NCBI RefSeq assembly: GCF_026151205.1 | Contig: NC_087084.1 | Coordinates: 10,691,453-10,755,452 of the forward strand | DNA: 64,000 nt | Direction: 5' to 3' | Source of the DNA: Bolinopsis microptera | Taxonomy: Eukaryota > Ctenophora > Tentaculata > Lobata > Bolinopsidae | Part shown: positions 23,101 through 33,435 of the stretch, piece by piece | Numbering within the stretch: position 1 is the first letter of the stretch | Layout: each line of letters starts with the position of its first letter | Translations under genes and position numbers: made by a program | Notes under the pieces: model-generated | The model's input: only the letters and a program-made list of their open reading frames with translations | Told to the model about the DNA's origin: nothing | The model's database searches: none

Positions 23101-26100
23101 CAGTGCAATTATTTAACACAACTAATTTCCTTGATCTAATTGCCATCAGATCACTCCGGTCAGACCTGATATTTATGTTCAAATTAACCAGGTTATATTT
23201 AGTTTACACTAGTTCACTGTGTTCAACTACACATGACATGACGTCACACACCACGTGACGTGACGTCACACACCACGTGACATGACGTCACACACCACGT
23301 GACATGACGTGATCACTCCCACGATGTTCAAATTAACCAGGTTATATTTAGTTTACACTAGTTTACACAGCTCGCTGTTTTATCTACTATATAGCTGACA
23401 CGCTGTCACATTTAGGTGAAGTTAAACTATTTTTCTAACTAGTAGTTTGTCTTGGTGTATGAAATGTAACTGGACGTAATTTGGGTGATTTTTTGGAAAA
23501 TTTAACTCATGACATGATTTTGGTCCATCACTTAATATAGCTAAATCTAGTAGGATTTCAAATAGTAGGATTTCCAATAGTCACCGATCGAAAGTTCAGT
23601 TTTGAGTTTCGTGTGTGTGACTATTATCTTATAAGTGTCACTAGTACTACATTGAGTATGTGTGACGTGTAATACACAGCACTACAAAATCACTACAACA
23701 GTGTATATAAAGTGTGTGTAAAGTGTATATTATGAAGTGTTTAATGTGTACTGTGTAATAATGATATGTGTAAGCCAATGTTGCTAACTGTATTACTAAC
23801 ATTGAATACATTACTGTAGGTACAAGCACCACACTTAATGTTGTTACTTTCACACACCATATATTATATCATTTTATGGGGTTAGAAGCTGCTAGAAGCA
23901 ACGTTTGTGATTTCTCGGATAATTATAGAAATGAAATCATCTACAAATTTCGATATTTTGACAAAAAGCGAAAGTGTTCAATTATGCAACTTATTTACTA
24001 CAGGTAATCACATCCTGACTTACCGTTAGGCATTTGAGGGGGAGGTGGCGGTGGCATACCCTGCAAACAAATACTGTTAGTTCGTAAGATAACTAAATAA
24101 CACAACTAACATAACACAAGTACAACTTAATAACACAACTAACATAACACAACTAACATAACACAACTAACATAACACAACTAACATAACACAACTAACA
24201 TAACAAAACTAACATAACACAACTAACATAACACAACTAACATAACACAACCAACATAACACAACTAATATAACACAACTAACATAACACAACTAACATA
24301 ACACAACTAACATAACACAACTAACATAACACAACTAACATAACACAACCAACATAACACAACTAATATAACACAACTAACATAACACAACTTAATAACA
24401 CAACTAACATAACGCAACTAACATAACACAACTAACATAACACAACTAACATAACACAACTAACATAACACAACTAACATAACACAACTAACATAACACA
24501 ACTAACATAACACAACTAACATAACACAACTAACATAACACAACTAACATAACACAACTAACATAACACAACTAACATAACACAACTAACATAACACAAC
24601 TAACATAACACAACTAACATAACACAAATTTCAGGAAATCTACGTTTGACCCATATCTATAATCTCTGAAATTTCTGTGCAATTCTAAGAAGAATTACGT
24701 GAGTTATTAAAGGGTTGCGTGTGGGTAGTTACTTCTGGGCCACCCTGTATATATTCTCCCTTATTACAAGCTCATATTGTTTCTATATCAAACCCACAAG
24801 ATCTACAGTTTACAGTTACAGTTTAGCTGGATTGTAAACTAGAATCAATGGTAAGGGGAGAGGAAACTCCCAATGTAAGTACAATACACAAAGCACTAAT
24901 GACATCACTACAGAGAAATATATATACTCTCAGTGTTGCTGAGAGAACGTTAAAATCCCAGACTTACATGTAAACTGCTCCGTTGTGGGGCACCAGATCC
25001 GCGCTGAGGAGCGCCAGAACCGCGGCGCGGCGGAGGAGGAGGATCTACAGCCGGGGGAGGAGGAGCGGGGGCTCTGAGAACAATTATATAATTAGTTAAT
25101 TAGTTAATTAGGCAGTGCAGGTAATGAGGACGCCTGAACACTAACTCTGATAGAGTACTAAGATTATTGTCCACAAGAATCAACTACAAGGAAATTAGCA
25201 GAGTAATTTGTACATTTAAAATCAAAACGTGGTACTTTGAGGGAAGGAGATTTATATAAAACATTAACTTTTTAATACAATTTAAATACATTAATACATT
25301 AATGATGAGTTAGTGCTTTTCAGCGAACATACAGCACGTGCAGTCGACTATTATATGCAGTAGGGAATTAAGTTAAAACCGAAAACATTAATTAAATGGG
25401 TGCCCCTTTATTCTACACCATTTTAGTAAGCGGTTAGTTCAACTGGAGGGGGATTCAGGAAATGGAATGTAATAACTAGTAAACTGCAGGTGGTTTTTGG
25501 TATGCATTACATTTTACCACATTCCAATGTACAAAATTGCAACAAAATTGTAACAAAATTGTAACAAAATTGTAACAAAATTGAAACAAAATTGAAACAA
25601 AATTCTCAATAGAAAGTATTAGTGGATGGGAAATTGATTTCTTTGTGCTTAATTTAACATAATATGATCAAAGGCACGGATTTAGTGCGACATATCACAT
25701 AGTCACCGAGAGTAGAGCTTAAGAACGGCGTTACATTTCTAACGAGATTTGAGACATATTAAAGTAAATTTAAGACACATAAAGTGCTGCCAATTAAATT
25801 AGGAAACGGGAAAATAGGAAGATAATATTATGTAAGCCAAATAAAATATGCAAGATAAGATGTAAAAGCAAGGAAGTACAAGGTAATGTGCTTCATATTA
25901 TGTTACAGATGTAACAACAGAATGTGTGTACGTTTAATATAATTTACCTGATCCGTACAGCAGAATGTATTACCGATCTGAGAATTAGAGCATTTCAATC
26001 ACGCAATCCCACGCTTTATCACACACATTTTCATTGTTCACTCGGTGCTACATTAATAATACCGGTCACTGTTACCATGGCAACAAGTCCCTTGTTACCA

Positions 26101-29100
26101 TGGCAACAAGTCCCTTGTTACCATGGCAACAAGTCCCGGGTACCATGACAACAAGTCCCTGGTACAATGTCAACAAGTCCCTGGTACCATGACAACAAGT
26201 CCCTTGTTACCATGGCAACAAGTCCCTTGTTACCATGGCAAAAAGTCCCGGGTACCATGGCAACAAGTCCCGGGTACCATGGCAACAAGTCCCTGATTAC
26301 CATGGCAACAAGTCCCTGATTACCATGGCAACAAGTCTCTTGTTACCATGACAACAAGTCCCTTGTTACCATGGCAACAAGTCCCTCGTTACCATGGCAA
26401 CAAGTCCCTTGTTACCATGGAAAAAAGTCCTTTGTTACCATGGCAAAAAGTCCCTGGTACCATGGCAACAAGTCCCTGGTACCATGGCAACAAGTCCCTG
26501 ATTACCATGGAAAAAAGTCCTTTGTTACCATGGCAAAAAGTCCCTGGTACCATGGCAACAAGTCCCTGATTACCATGGCAAAAAGTCCCTGGTACCATGG
26601 CAACAAGTCCCTGGTACCATGGCAACAAGTCCCTGATTACCATGGCAACAAGTCTCTTGTTACCATGACAACAAGTCCCTTGTTATCATGGCAAAAAGTC
26701 CCGGGTACCATGGCAACAAGTCCCGGGTACCATGACAACAAGTCCCTGATTACCATGGCAACAAGTCCCTGATTACCATGGCAACAAGTCCCTTGTTACC
26801 ATGGCAACAAGTCCCTTGTTACCATGGCAACAAGTCCCTTGTTACCATGGCAACAAGTCCCTCGTTACCATGGCAACAAGTCCCTGATTACCATGGAAAA
26901 AAGTCCCTTGTTACCATGGCAACAAGTCCCTGGTACCATGGCAACAAGTCCCTGGTACCATGGCAACAAGTCCCTGATTACCATGGAAAAAAGTCCTTTG
27001 TTACCATGGCAAAAAGTCCCTGGTACCATGGCAAGAAGTCCCTGATTACCATGGCAACAAGTCCCTTGTTATCATGGCAAAAAGTCCCGGGTACCATGGC
27101 AACAAATCCCGGGTACCATGGCAACAAGTCCCTTGTTACCATGGCAACAAGTCCCTGATTACCATGGCAACAAGTCCCTGATTACCATGGCAACAAGTCC
27201 CTTGTTACCATGGCAACAAGTCTCTTGTTACCATGGCAACAAGTCCCTTGTTACCATGGCAACAAGTCCCTGGTAATGACGGATTGTGCTGTGAGCAAAA
27301 TAAGAAGAGAAATCTAACAAGCCCCACGCAGAGCGATGTAATTACACAATTAATTAAAATGTAATTACACACATGTGTATCATTGATCCTCCGCATGCAT
27401 TTCACCACGCTCACACACACTAACTTTCGCTTGGAGCTGCGCCGCGTGACACTGGCACTGCGCTGATGAAACGAGAGCTTTTCACTACTGCTACTGGAAT
27501 AATATTCACACTTACTGTTTTTAAACTAGTTATGTACAGTTTTAACATCGGAACTGTCACATGTTTTTAACGAATCAGCTGCTGGTAATAATCATGTGAA
27601 TCGGGACATGCTGTTAACTTTAACTGTATAACAAATTCTAGGCCGATATTATAGACTCCTCTTTATATAGACTCCTCTTCTCTTCAGATATGGGAATGTA
27701 AAGTTTTGCCCTGAGTACTTTAACAATATAGTAAGTAGTTACTAGTTATACTGGCTGTGTAAAAAATAGGATGTACAATTACAATGTATCGTATACTATA
27801 ATACATGGTACACTGCGAATTTCCATCATATCTTTTTAAAATCAAAGCTTTGAGATCATTAAGATATGTATCTGGACCAGCTGATAAAAATCAAGTAGAA
27901 CAACACGGAAATTAAACAGCAACTCAGCGCGACGTCACACACCACGTGACATGACGTCACACACCACGTGACATGACGTCACACAACACGTGACATGGCG
28001 ACACACAACACGTGACATGACGTCACACAACACGTGACATGACGTCACACAACACGTGACATTAATTAGAACAGTCACTATAACAGAGCAGCGAGATCAC
28101 ATACTCATCTGTTGCGTTGTGTCCTGTGTAATCACTGATGGTTTGATGATTAACAAATCATTGTTAAAGACAAAGTACAAAATTAGCCTTAAATTAGCAA
28201 TCAGTATATAATTAGCTCCTTTTTAGCACAATTATCAATCAAGGGATCAGTGTTTTACAATTGAATAATTATAAATAAATGTGAGTTGTCAATGCAAATT
28301 AAATTATAACTGAATTGAATTATAAAATATGAGCGATCAATCTCTTTTGGAAATTATAGTCAAGCTTCAATAGTGATCCGGACTCCATCGCAGGGGGGCT
28401 TTGTTATTACAGTAAAACACCGAACTCCGGATCAGTAAATCCGGGACTAACTTAATCAATCAATTAGCTTTACCCCGGACATTGTATCTGATTTTGGCCC
28501 AACCTCAATTTCTTTTCAGTAAGCACAGAGTTCAAGGCTACAACACTTTGAGTTTACTTGAATCAAAGGAATCTCTGATACGATTTAAACATTACTTGTC
28601 TGAAAATCACAAGAATTCATATTGTCTGTACATTTTCCTGGCTGGTTATATCAAACAAAATCAGAGAACACCCCTCTCATTCCTTGGTTACCATGGTAAC
28701 AACATGGTTACCATGGTAACAACATGGTTACCATGGTAACAACATGGTTACCGTGGTAACAACATGGTTACCGTGGTAACAACATGGTTACCATGGTAAC
28801 AACATGGTTACCGTGGTAACAACATGGTTACCGTGGTAACAACATGGTTACCGTGGTAACGACATGGTTACCGTGGTAACAACATGGTTACCATGGTAAC
28901 AACATGGTTACCGTGGTAACAACATGGTTACCGTGGTAACAACATGTAACTCACAAGTTAGGCAGGCTCCCACTGAAACTGCGCGACTCAAACACACGTG
29001 GAGACTTCAGCGGGGTCCGCGGACTGCCCACCGGCCTAGGACTGCCGGGAGGCTTGGGACGTCCGTCAGTGGAACCCCGCCGTACGGATAGCGGGTCTAA

Positions 29101-32100
29101 CTGGAGACTTCTACAGGATATGATGTACCACATAAAATGTGACTTTTGTTCCATTGATATAATTTTCGACAAAATCAAACTTCCTGGTTATCTTAAACTG
29201 AATTTTGTCGGAAATATAATGTTGGAGACCTCTAATGTACAGCACAGTTACTACCAGTATGTGTATAGTCATATTGCACTATAACATTTACTGTTTTATA
29301 TTTTCATGAGGTTCTCACCAGCAACTACTTTTTACTAAACTAAATAAAATTGTTGTTTTCTTGAGTAACAAATGTATGTTTACTGGGTACAAAGTAGCAC
29401 GGTAAGTGAGCTGTAGGTGTTACAGAGGGTTTATACTGCTCGGGTAGGCATGAAGCAGTAGAGACAATAACTTTAGGTTTAGGACGGTTATGCTAATTTA
29501 CTGCCAACAAGTTAGCGAATAGCGATAATTAATTATATCAACCAAGAAACGTGCTGAATGTTGAACTGGGATTGAACTATGTAGCACAAAATTAAGCACT
29601 AAATATTTACCTATTTGAAGAAGGGGGAGGGGGTGGGGGCAGTCCGTTACTCATATCGTTCACCTGGACAAAACAATTTAAGATAAGGTGCGAACCTTTT
29701 TCTTTGTGAATGAGGGCTTCCTCTAGAGTGCCGTGTTGTTAGTGAATGAGAGATTCCTCTAGAGTGCTGTGTTGTTGGTGAATGAGGGCTTCCTCTAGAG
29801 TGCCGTGTTGTTAGTGAATGAGGGCTTCCTCTAGAGTGCTGTGTTGTTGGTGAATGAGGGCTTCCTCTAGAGTGCCGTGTTGTTAGTGAATGAGGGCTTC
29901 CTCTAGAGTGCTGTGTTGTTGGTGAATGAGGGCTTCCTCTAGAGGTTGGTGGTGGTGGCGCAGGGCGTGCTGGCGAGAAATTCATTGGGGAAAACGCCTT
30001 GGGAGGACTATCAATAGATGGTGAGGGCGCATGACTGGGTGGAGAAATTGGAGATGGGGGCACTCTTAATGGTGGAGGTGTCCTGCCTGGCTGAGATGCA
30101 GTGCTTCTTGAAATTGGTGGTGTTAAAGGAGTCTGTCTAGGAGCTGGTTTAGACCCTCCTGACCCTAACAATGGTGTACTTCTGTCATTTGTTACTGTTT
30201 TCTTCAGACTTGTGCCTGCCTGAATCGAGTTTAATAGGGCATTGTTTCCTCCACCAGATGAAGATATAGGTGCTTGCACTGGTGAAGAAGCTGATGGTCG
30301 TGGAGGTGGTGGTGTTGATGGTAGTGGAGGTGGAGGTGGGGCTCGTTGTGGTACATTTGTTAGTGGTGGAGGTGGAGGTGGGGCTCGTTGTGGTACATTT
30401 GTTAGTGGTGGAGGTGGGGCTCGTTGTGGTGCATTTATTTGAGGTGGTGGAGGTGCCCATCCTTGTGGAGGCGTCCGTGATGGCGGAGGTGCTTTAATAG
30501 ATTTGTTAGGGAAACTAGCAGTGTTTCTTGATATTGGAGGTGTTAATGGCGACTGTCTACGGGCTGGTTTAGACCCCCCTGACCCTAAGGGTGTACTTCT
30601 ATCATTTGTTACTGTTTTCTTCAGACTAGTGCCTGCCTGAATAGAACTTAAAAGGGCATTTTTTCCTCCACCTGATGAAGATATAGGTGCTCGCACTGGT
30701 GAAGAAACTGGTGGTGGTGGTGGAGGTGGGGCTCGTTGTGGTACATTTGTTTTTGGTTGAGGCGCCCTTGCTTGGGTAGATTTGTTAGGGAAACTAGCAG
30801 TGTTTCTTGATATTGGAGGTGTTAATGGCGACTGTCTACAGGCTGTTTTAGTCCCTCCTGACCCTAAGGGTGTACTTCTATCATTTGTTACTGTTTTCTT
30901 CAGACTAGTGCCTGCCTGAATAGAACTTAAAAGGGCATTTTTTCCTCCACCTGATGAGGATATAGGTGCTCCCACTTGCGAAGAAGCTAGTGGTGGTGGA
31001 GGTGCTTTAATTGATGGAGGTGCTCTAATTGGTGGAGGTGCTGGTGTCCATGCTGGGGGTGAAGGTGCTTGCTGTCGCTGAGATGATTTAGAATGACTTG
31101 AGATTGGAGGTCTCAAAGGCGACTGTTTATTAGCTGATTTAGAGCCTCCTGGCGCTAACATCGGAGAACTCCTATCATTAGTTATTGTTTTCTTCAAACT
31201 AGTACCTGCCTGGATAGAGCTTAGTAAAGCACCACCTGATGATGGAGGTGCTTGTGGAATGCTTGGTGAAAGTGCTTGTGGAATGCTTGGTGGGGGCGGC
31301 GGAGGTGAAGGGGGAGGTGTTAGACTGTGCTCATTTTTGGGTGATTTTTTAGGTGAGGAGAAAATGTTCTTTAAAAAGTTTGAGCGAGATTTTTTAGGAG
31401 ATACAGAATCAGAAGGTACCTCAACTCTAGCGGGTGGGGGAGGCATGGCGCCACCCCGTGAAGGAGGGGGTGGAGGACCTCCTCTATTGGAAGGTGGTGG
31501 AGCAGGAGGTCCGCTTCTATTATTAGCAGGAGGAGGAGGAGGAGGGTTACTTCTCTGAGATTGCGGAGGAGGACCACCCCGCTGAGCTGGTGGTGGAGGG
31601 GGGCCACCTCGCTGAGCTGGTGGTGGAGGGGGGCCACCCCGCTGAGCTGGTGGTGGAGGGGGGCCACCTCGATGAGCTGGTGGGCCACGTAAGTTTGAAG
31701 GTGGTGGAGGTGGGCCGCCTCGTTGAGCTGGCGGAGGAGGGGGGCCACCTCGCTGAGCTGGTGATGGAGGAGGACCACCCCGCTGAGCTGGCGGAGGAGG
31801 GGGGCCACCTCGTTGAGCTGGTGGAGGAGGGGGACCACTTCGCTGAGCTGAAGGAGGAGGAGGGCCACCTCGATCATTGGATGGTGGTGGAGGAGGAAAA
31901 CCACCTCGCTGATTGGATCCAGATCCACTTCTGTCATTGACTGGGGCAGGAGGCTTTGGCTCAGCTGATCTCAAAGCACCAGGTGGCTTCATAGCACCAC
32001 CTGTTCTAGGAGCGCCTGAAGATAAGTGTATGAGAAAGAAAATTGAGGATTGATATATGACCAAGATAATTTGCTCAAACACACTATATATTGCAGGGAA

Positions 32101-32800
32101 TAAGCTTGTTAAATAAGAAAGGAAACCTCTTTGACCAGCAGGCTTCAGCTTTGGCATTCCGCCAGCAAATAACCCTCCCATACCGCCCATACCACCCATG
32201 GGAGGACCTCCTCCACCTCCTCCTCCTCCTCCACCACTACCACCGCCGCCACCTCCAGGTGGGCCAATGCCACCCCCAGAGGGCTTTGTTCCTGCAATTA
32301 TGAAAATTGTTAAGTTGTTAATTCCAATTATTATTTTCACATCAATGATCAGACCTATTACTCTATTACAGCATGTAAGAAATTTGTAAATGATGCTTTA
32401 AAATTTTAAAATATCAATAAATCATCACACACCTCCAACTATTGGTGAACTTCTGTCGTTGGTGACGGTTTTCTTAAGCCTTGCTCCACCTTGAATAGAA
32501 GCCAATAAGTTGTTCCTGTCCCCTCCACCCCCACCCGTTGGTTTACCTTTTGCTGCTCTGAGAAAAATATCAGTGTAGAAAATTTTGCTGTAAAGTGTTG
32601 CCAGAGGTTTCAAATTCCATTTAGCAGTTTTAATTAATCCTAACCTAATCTTTCAACTTTACAATACATCAATTTCGAACAAAACAAAATGATTAATTAT
32701 TACTTATGACCATAAAGATTGCATTGACTTACTTTGGGGCTGCAGGTGGTTTTGGTGCCGCAGGTGGTGGCGGAGGTGGCGGTGGTGGTGGTGGTGGCAT
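14121..32800 (-). CDS. WIPF: WASP-interacting protein (WIP/verprolin) homologue with five WH2 modules
   Basis: Actin-regulatory scaffold that binds G-actin and WASP/N-WASP. Proposed exons in transcript order: 32800-32733, 32557-32433, 32291-32127, 32015-29696, 29649-29611, 29110-28955, 25073-24968, 24060-24024, 18618-18469, 14446-14121. Splice phases agree throughout and total 1164 codons including the stop. The N-terminus is MPPPPP...AAPKPPAAPK, as in WIP. WH2-1 (LLASIQGGARLKKTVTNDRS, 32435-32522) is followed by a Gly-rich stretch and GGLFAGGMPKLKP, diagnostic of WIP. The large exon adds PPPPPAQRGG repeats and four more LLSSIQAGTSLKKT modules. Near the C-terminus lies the WASP-binding segment WESRFNFRTEI...TYPSK (18469-18618), then a Pro-rich tail. 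Vertebrate WIP has about 500 residues, so this one is more than doubled. The acceptor at 29650 is weak (ATGAG); a better CAG at 29664 breaks the frame, so that joint is least certain. Confidence 0.88.
14447..18468 (-). other. WIP intron with small repeats and a TIR element
   Basis: Between the WASP-binding exon and the last exon. Contents: palindromic AATGTAACAGTGTTACATT-like repeats (14489-14606), AAACACCTATAA-type repeats (14800-14855), a 7-bp CCAGTAA array (15085-15133), GTTACCATGG/ATGACGTAAC repeats (15296-15392), a TIR element (15861-17631) and a 22-bp array near 18343-18430. I see no exon of another gene. Confidence 0.7.
15861..17631. mobile_element. Non-autonomous TIR DNA transposon with TTAA ends
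   Basis: TTAAAGGATGAGGGGACCTT plus AGAA at 15861-15884 is the exact reverse complement of 17608-17631. Further in, TGTGACGTCAATTATGTG also recurs in inverted orientation near 16011 and 17466, so the inverted arms extend about 160-180 bases with decay. Both ends abut TTAA, the target used by piggyBac-type transposases, but the internal 1.7 kb has no transposase ORF and the terminal motif is not one I know for piggyBac. The superfamily call is therefore tentative; the inverted-repeat structure is certain. Confidence 0.75.
18797..19165. repeat. 27-33-bp minisatellite, left part of a split array
   Basis: About twelve copies of CTGCCTAGGTCGCTACAAAA plus TATGACG with GCTG or GCCA variants. The same array continues in the same orientation at 22610, after a 3.4-kb insertion. 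Lies in a WIP intron. Confidence 0.9.
19638..19870. repeat. Second G-run end with GGAGACATT repeats
   Basis: G17 is followed by TGACATGTCTCCAATGTCTC and, after a short spacer, by many inverted GGAGACATT 9-mers. It has the same architecture as the ends of the G-run-capped elements, but no matching C-run end is present, so it is either a nested truncated copy or part of the outer element. Confidence 0.55.
19850..22095. repeat. 2.2-kb polypurine tract (AGGAGGACTGAGG family)
   Basis: Degenerate repeats of AGGAGGAC, TGAGGAGGA and CCAGGAGG make one strand almost all purine, interrupted mainly by CT or CCC steps. Higher-order blocks of about 500-600 bases recur (for example GGATGGCTGAGGAGGATG... 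near 20480, 20950 and 21510). Confidence 0.95.
22610..23073. repeat. 30-bp minisatellite, right part of the split array
   Basis: About fifteen units of CTAGGTCGCTACTAAATATG ACGCTGCTGC. It is the continuation of the array at 18797-19165. Open frames across it on both strands are repeat artefacts. Confidence 0.9.
23232..23312. repeat. CRE/E-box palindromic minisatellite, copy 1
   Basis: Four units of ACGTGACATGACGTCACACA joined by C. Each contains TGACGTCA (CRE) and CACGTGAC (E-box). In a WIP intron. Related clusters lie at 27929-28063, 46245-46345, 46555-46650 and 61665-61730. Confidence 0.85.
24090..24628. repeat. 14-bp array ACATAACACAACTA
   Basis: About 37 nearly perfect copies, beginning just outside the 37-bp WIP exon at 24024-24060. 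On the sense (minus) strand it reads TAGTTGTGTTATGT and supplies a T-rich tract some 30 bases upstream of that exon's acceptor. Confidence 0.9.
26068..27277. repeat. About 24-bp minisatellite carrying an X-box palindrome in each unit
   Basis: About fifty units of the type GTTACCATGGCAACAAGTCC plus CTT. The core GTTACCATGGCAAC is an almost perfect inverted repeat and equals the published RFX X-box consensus GTTRCCATGGYAAC. Unit variants replace GTT by GGG, GAT or CTG but keep ACCATGGCAAC. All frames are open, which creates false ORFs. Confidence 0.9.
27929..28063. repeat. CRE/E-box palindromic minisatellite, copy 2
   Basis: Six units with TGACGTCACACAACACGTGA; one has lost the CRE (ATGGCGACAC). 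Same unit as 23232-23312, 4.6 kb away in another WIP intron. Confidence 0.85.
28684..28946. repeat. 20-bp X-box minisatellite
   Basis: Thirteen units of GGTTACCATGGTAACAACAT (or ACCGTGG). GTTACCATGGTAAC is a perfect 14-bp palindrome. The array stops five bases before a WIP splice donor (28954). Confidence 0.9.
29705..29945 (-). repeat. 36-bp coding minisatellite RGSPHSPTTQHS (end of WIP exon 4)
   Basis: About seven units encode RGSPHS followed alternately by PTTQHS and LTTRHS. The alternation shows that a two-unit (72-bp) block was amplified. The units are Ser/Thr-Pro rich. They stop just before the putative exon 4 donor at 29696. Confidence 0.85.
30175..31232 (-). other. Four tandem WH2-like modules inside WIP exon 4
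   Basis: Copies lie at about 31163-31232 (LLSSIQAGTSLKKTITNDRS), 30869-30939, 30590-30661 and 30175-30246. Each has the WH2 helix (ALLSSIQAG) and LKKT actin-contact motif followed by NDRS, and each is separated by Pro-rich linkers with poly-Pro runs. The DNA of the copies is very similar, so they arose by recent internal duplication of an about 285-430-bp block. Confidence 0.85.
31560..31905 (-). repeat. Coding minisatellite for PPPPPAQRGG repeats (WIP exon 4)
   Basis: About nine units of 36-39 bases encode GGPPPPPAQR, a string of class-type poly-proline tracts that could recruit profilin or SH3 domains. The unit length stays a multiple of three, so the frame is kept. Confidence 0.85.
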
Positions 32801-33165
32801 TCTCAGTCAATTCAATTTTCAAGATTTGTGGTGAAAGAATGGTTGTATCATCAGCGACAGTAATACGTTGCTATCCTATTGAAACATACATTATTATAAT
32901 GAGGCATTGACAAATGGGACCAGGCTGAGCTGGGGGAGGTCAAAAGTTAGTATGCAACCTTCCAACTTATTACATAGCCATGTTCCATATTTGAGACTAG
33001 TAACTTGGGGAGAGGGGACTAGTGCCTGCCTGAATAAAGCTTAAAAAGGCATTTCTCCTCCATTTAATGAAGATACAGGCTGAGCTGGGGGAGGTCAAAA
33101 GTTAGTATACAACCTTCCAACCTATTACATAGCCATGCTTCATATTTGAGACTTGTTACTTTGAT
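32801..33165. other. WIP 5' flank with duplicated block and WH2-module relic
   Basis: Upstream of the start codon, an about 85-bp block starting CAGGCTGAGCTGGGGGAGGT occurs at 32921 and again at 33076. Between the copies (33013-33075) lies a decayed copy of the WIP WH2-coding module (minus strand TTTATTCAGGCAGGCACTAG, matching the SIQAGTS codons of exon 4). A possible 5'-UTR acceptor (TTTCAATAG, minus strand) lies near 32880. Confidence 0.6.
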
Positions 33166-33435
33166 GGGGGGGGGGGGCAGGCAACCCATCGATGCCCATG
33201 CCCATTTGAACAAAAATTTGAGGAATAAATGTGCAAAATTAGCTTCATTTTCATAATTGTCTGGTTGAAATTGGTCAAAATCAGTCCTTATATTAATTTG
33301 AGGACGGCGAACGCAATGGTGTTATATTATTTTCATTTAAACTAAAGTTTCGGACGTTTTTAAGGATTTGATAAATGGGCAAAGCCCTCAAGACATCAAT
33401 GCTCATTGATGCCCATGCCCATTTGACCAAAATTA
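33166..33435. repeat. G12-headed repeat region with ATGCCCATGCCCATTTGA
   Basis: G12 is followed by CAGGCAACCCATCGATGCCC. The 18-mer ATGCCCATGCCCATTTGA recurs near 33412 in direct orientation. It resembles the left end of a G-run-capped element, but no C-run end or target duplication is seen. Confidence 0.35.

Larger units (their letters stand above)
25074..28954 (-). other. WIP intron dominated by palindromic minisatellites
   Basis: Contains an 11-bp AACAAAATTGT array (25530-25605), the RFX-like X-box array (26068-27277), a CRE/E-box array (27929-28063) and a second X-box array (28684-28946). The rest is AT-rich with no exon signal that I can support. Confidence 0.7.

Noticed and set aside
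22529-23258. 217- and 210-codon ORFs on opposite strands
   Set aside because: Same minisatellite as at 18.8 kb; both strands open equally, as expected of a repeat without stops.
26118-27158. Several ORFs with PLLPWQQVP or GLVAMVPGT repeats
   Set aside because: X-box minisatellite read in different frames.
29647-29695. Continuation of the WIP large exon to a stop at 29647 as the true C-terminus
   Set aside because: It would lose the WASP-binding exon at 18469-18618 and later exons that join in consistent phase; a donor AAAAAG|GTTCGC at 29696 is available.
31371-31940. Alternative frames opposite and beside the WIP proline repeats
   Set aside because: Shadows of the WIP frame, which is supported by conserved WIP segments and splice phases.
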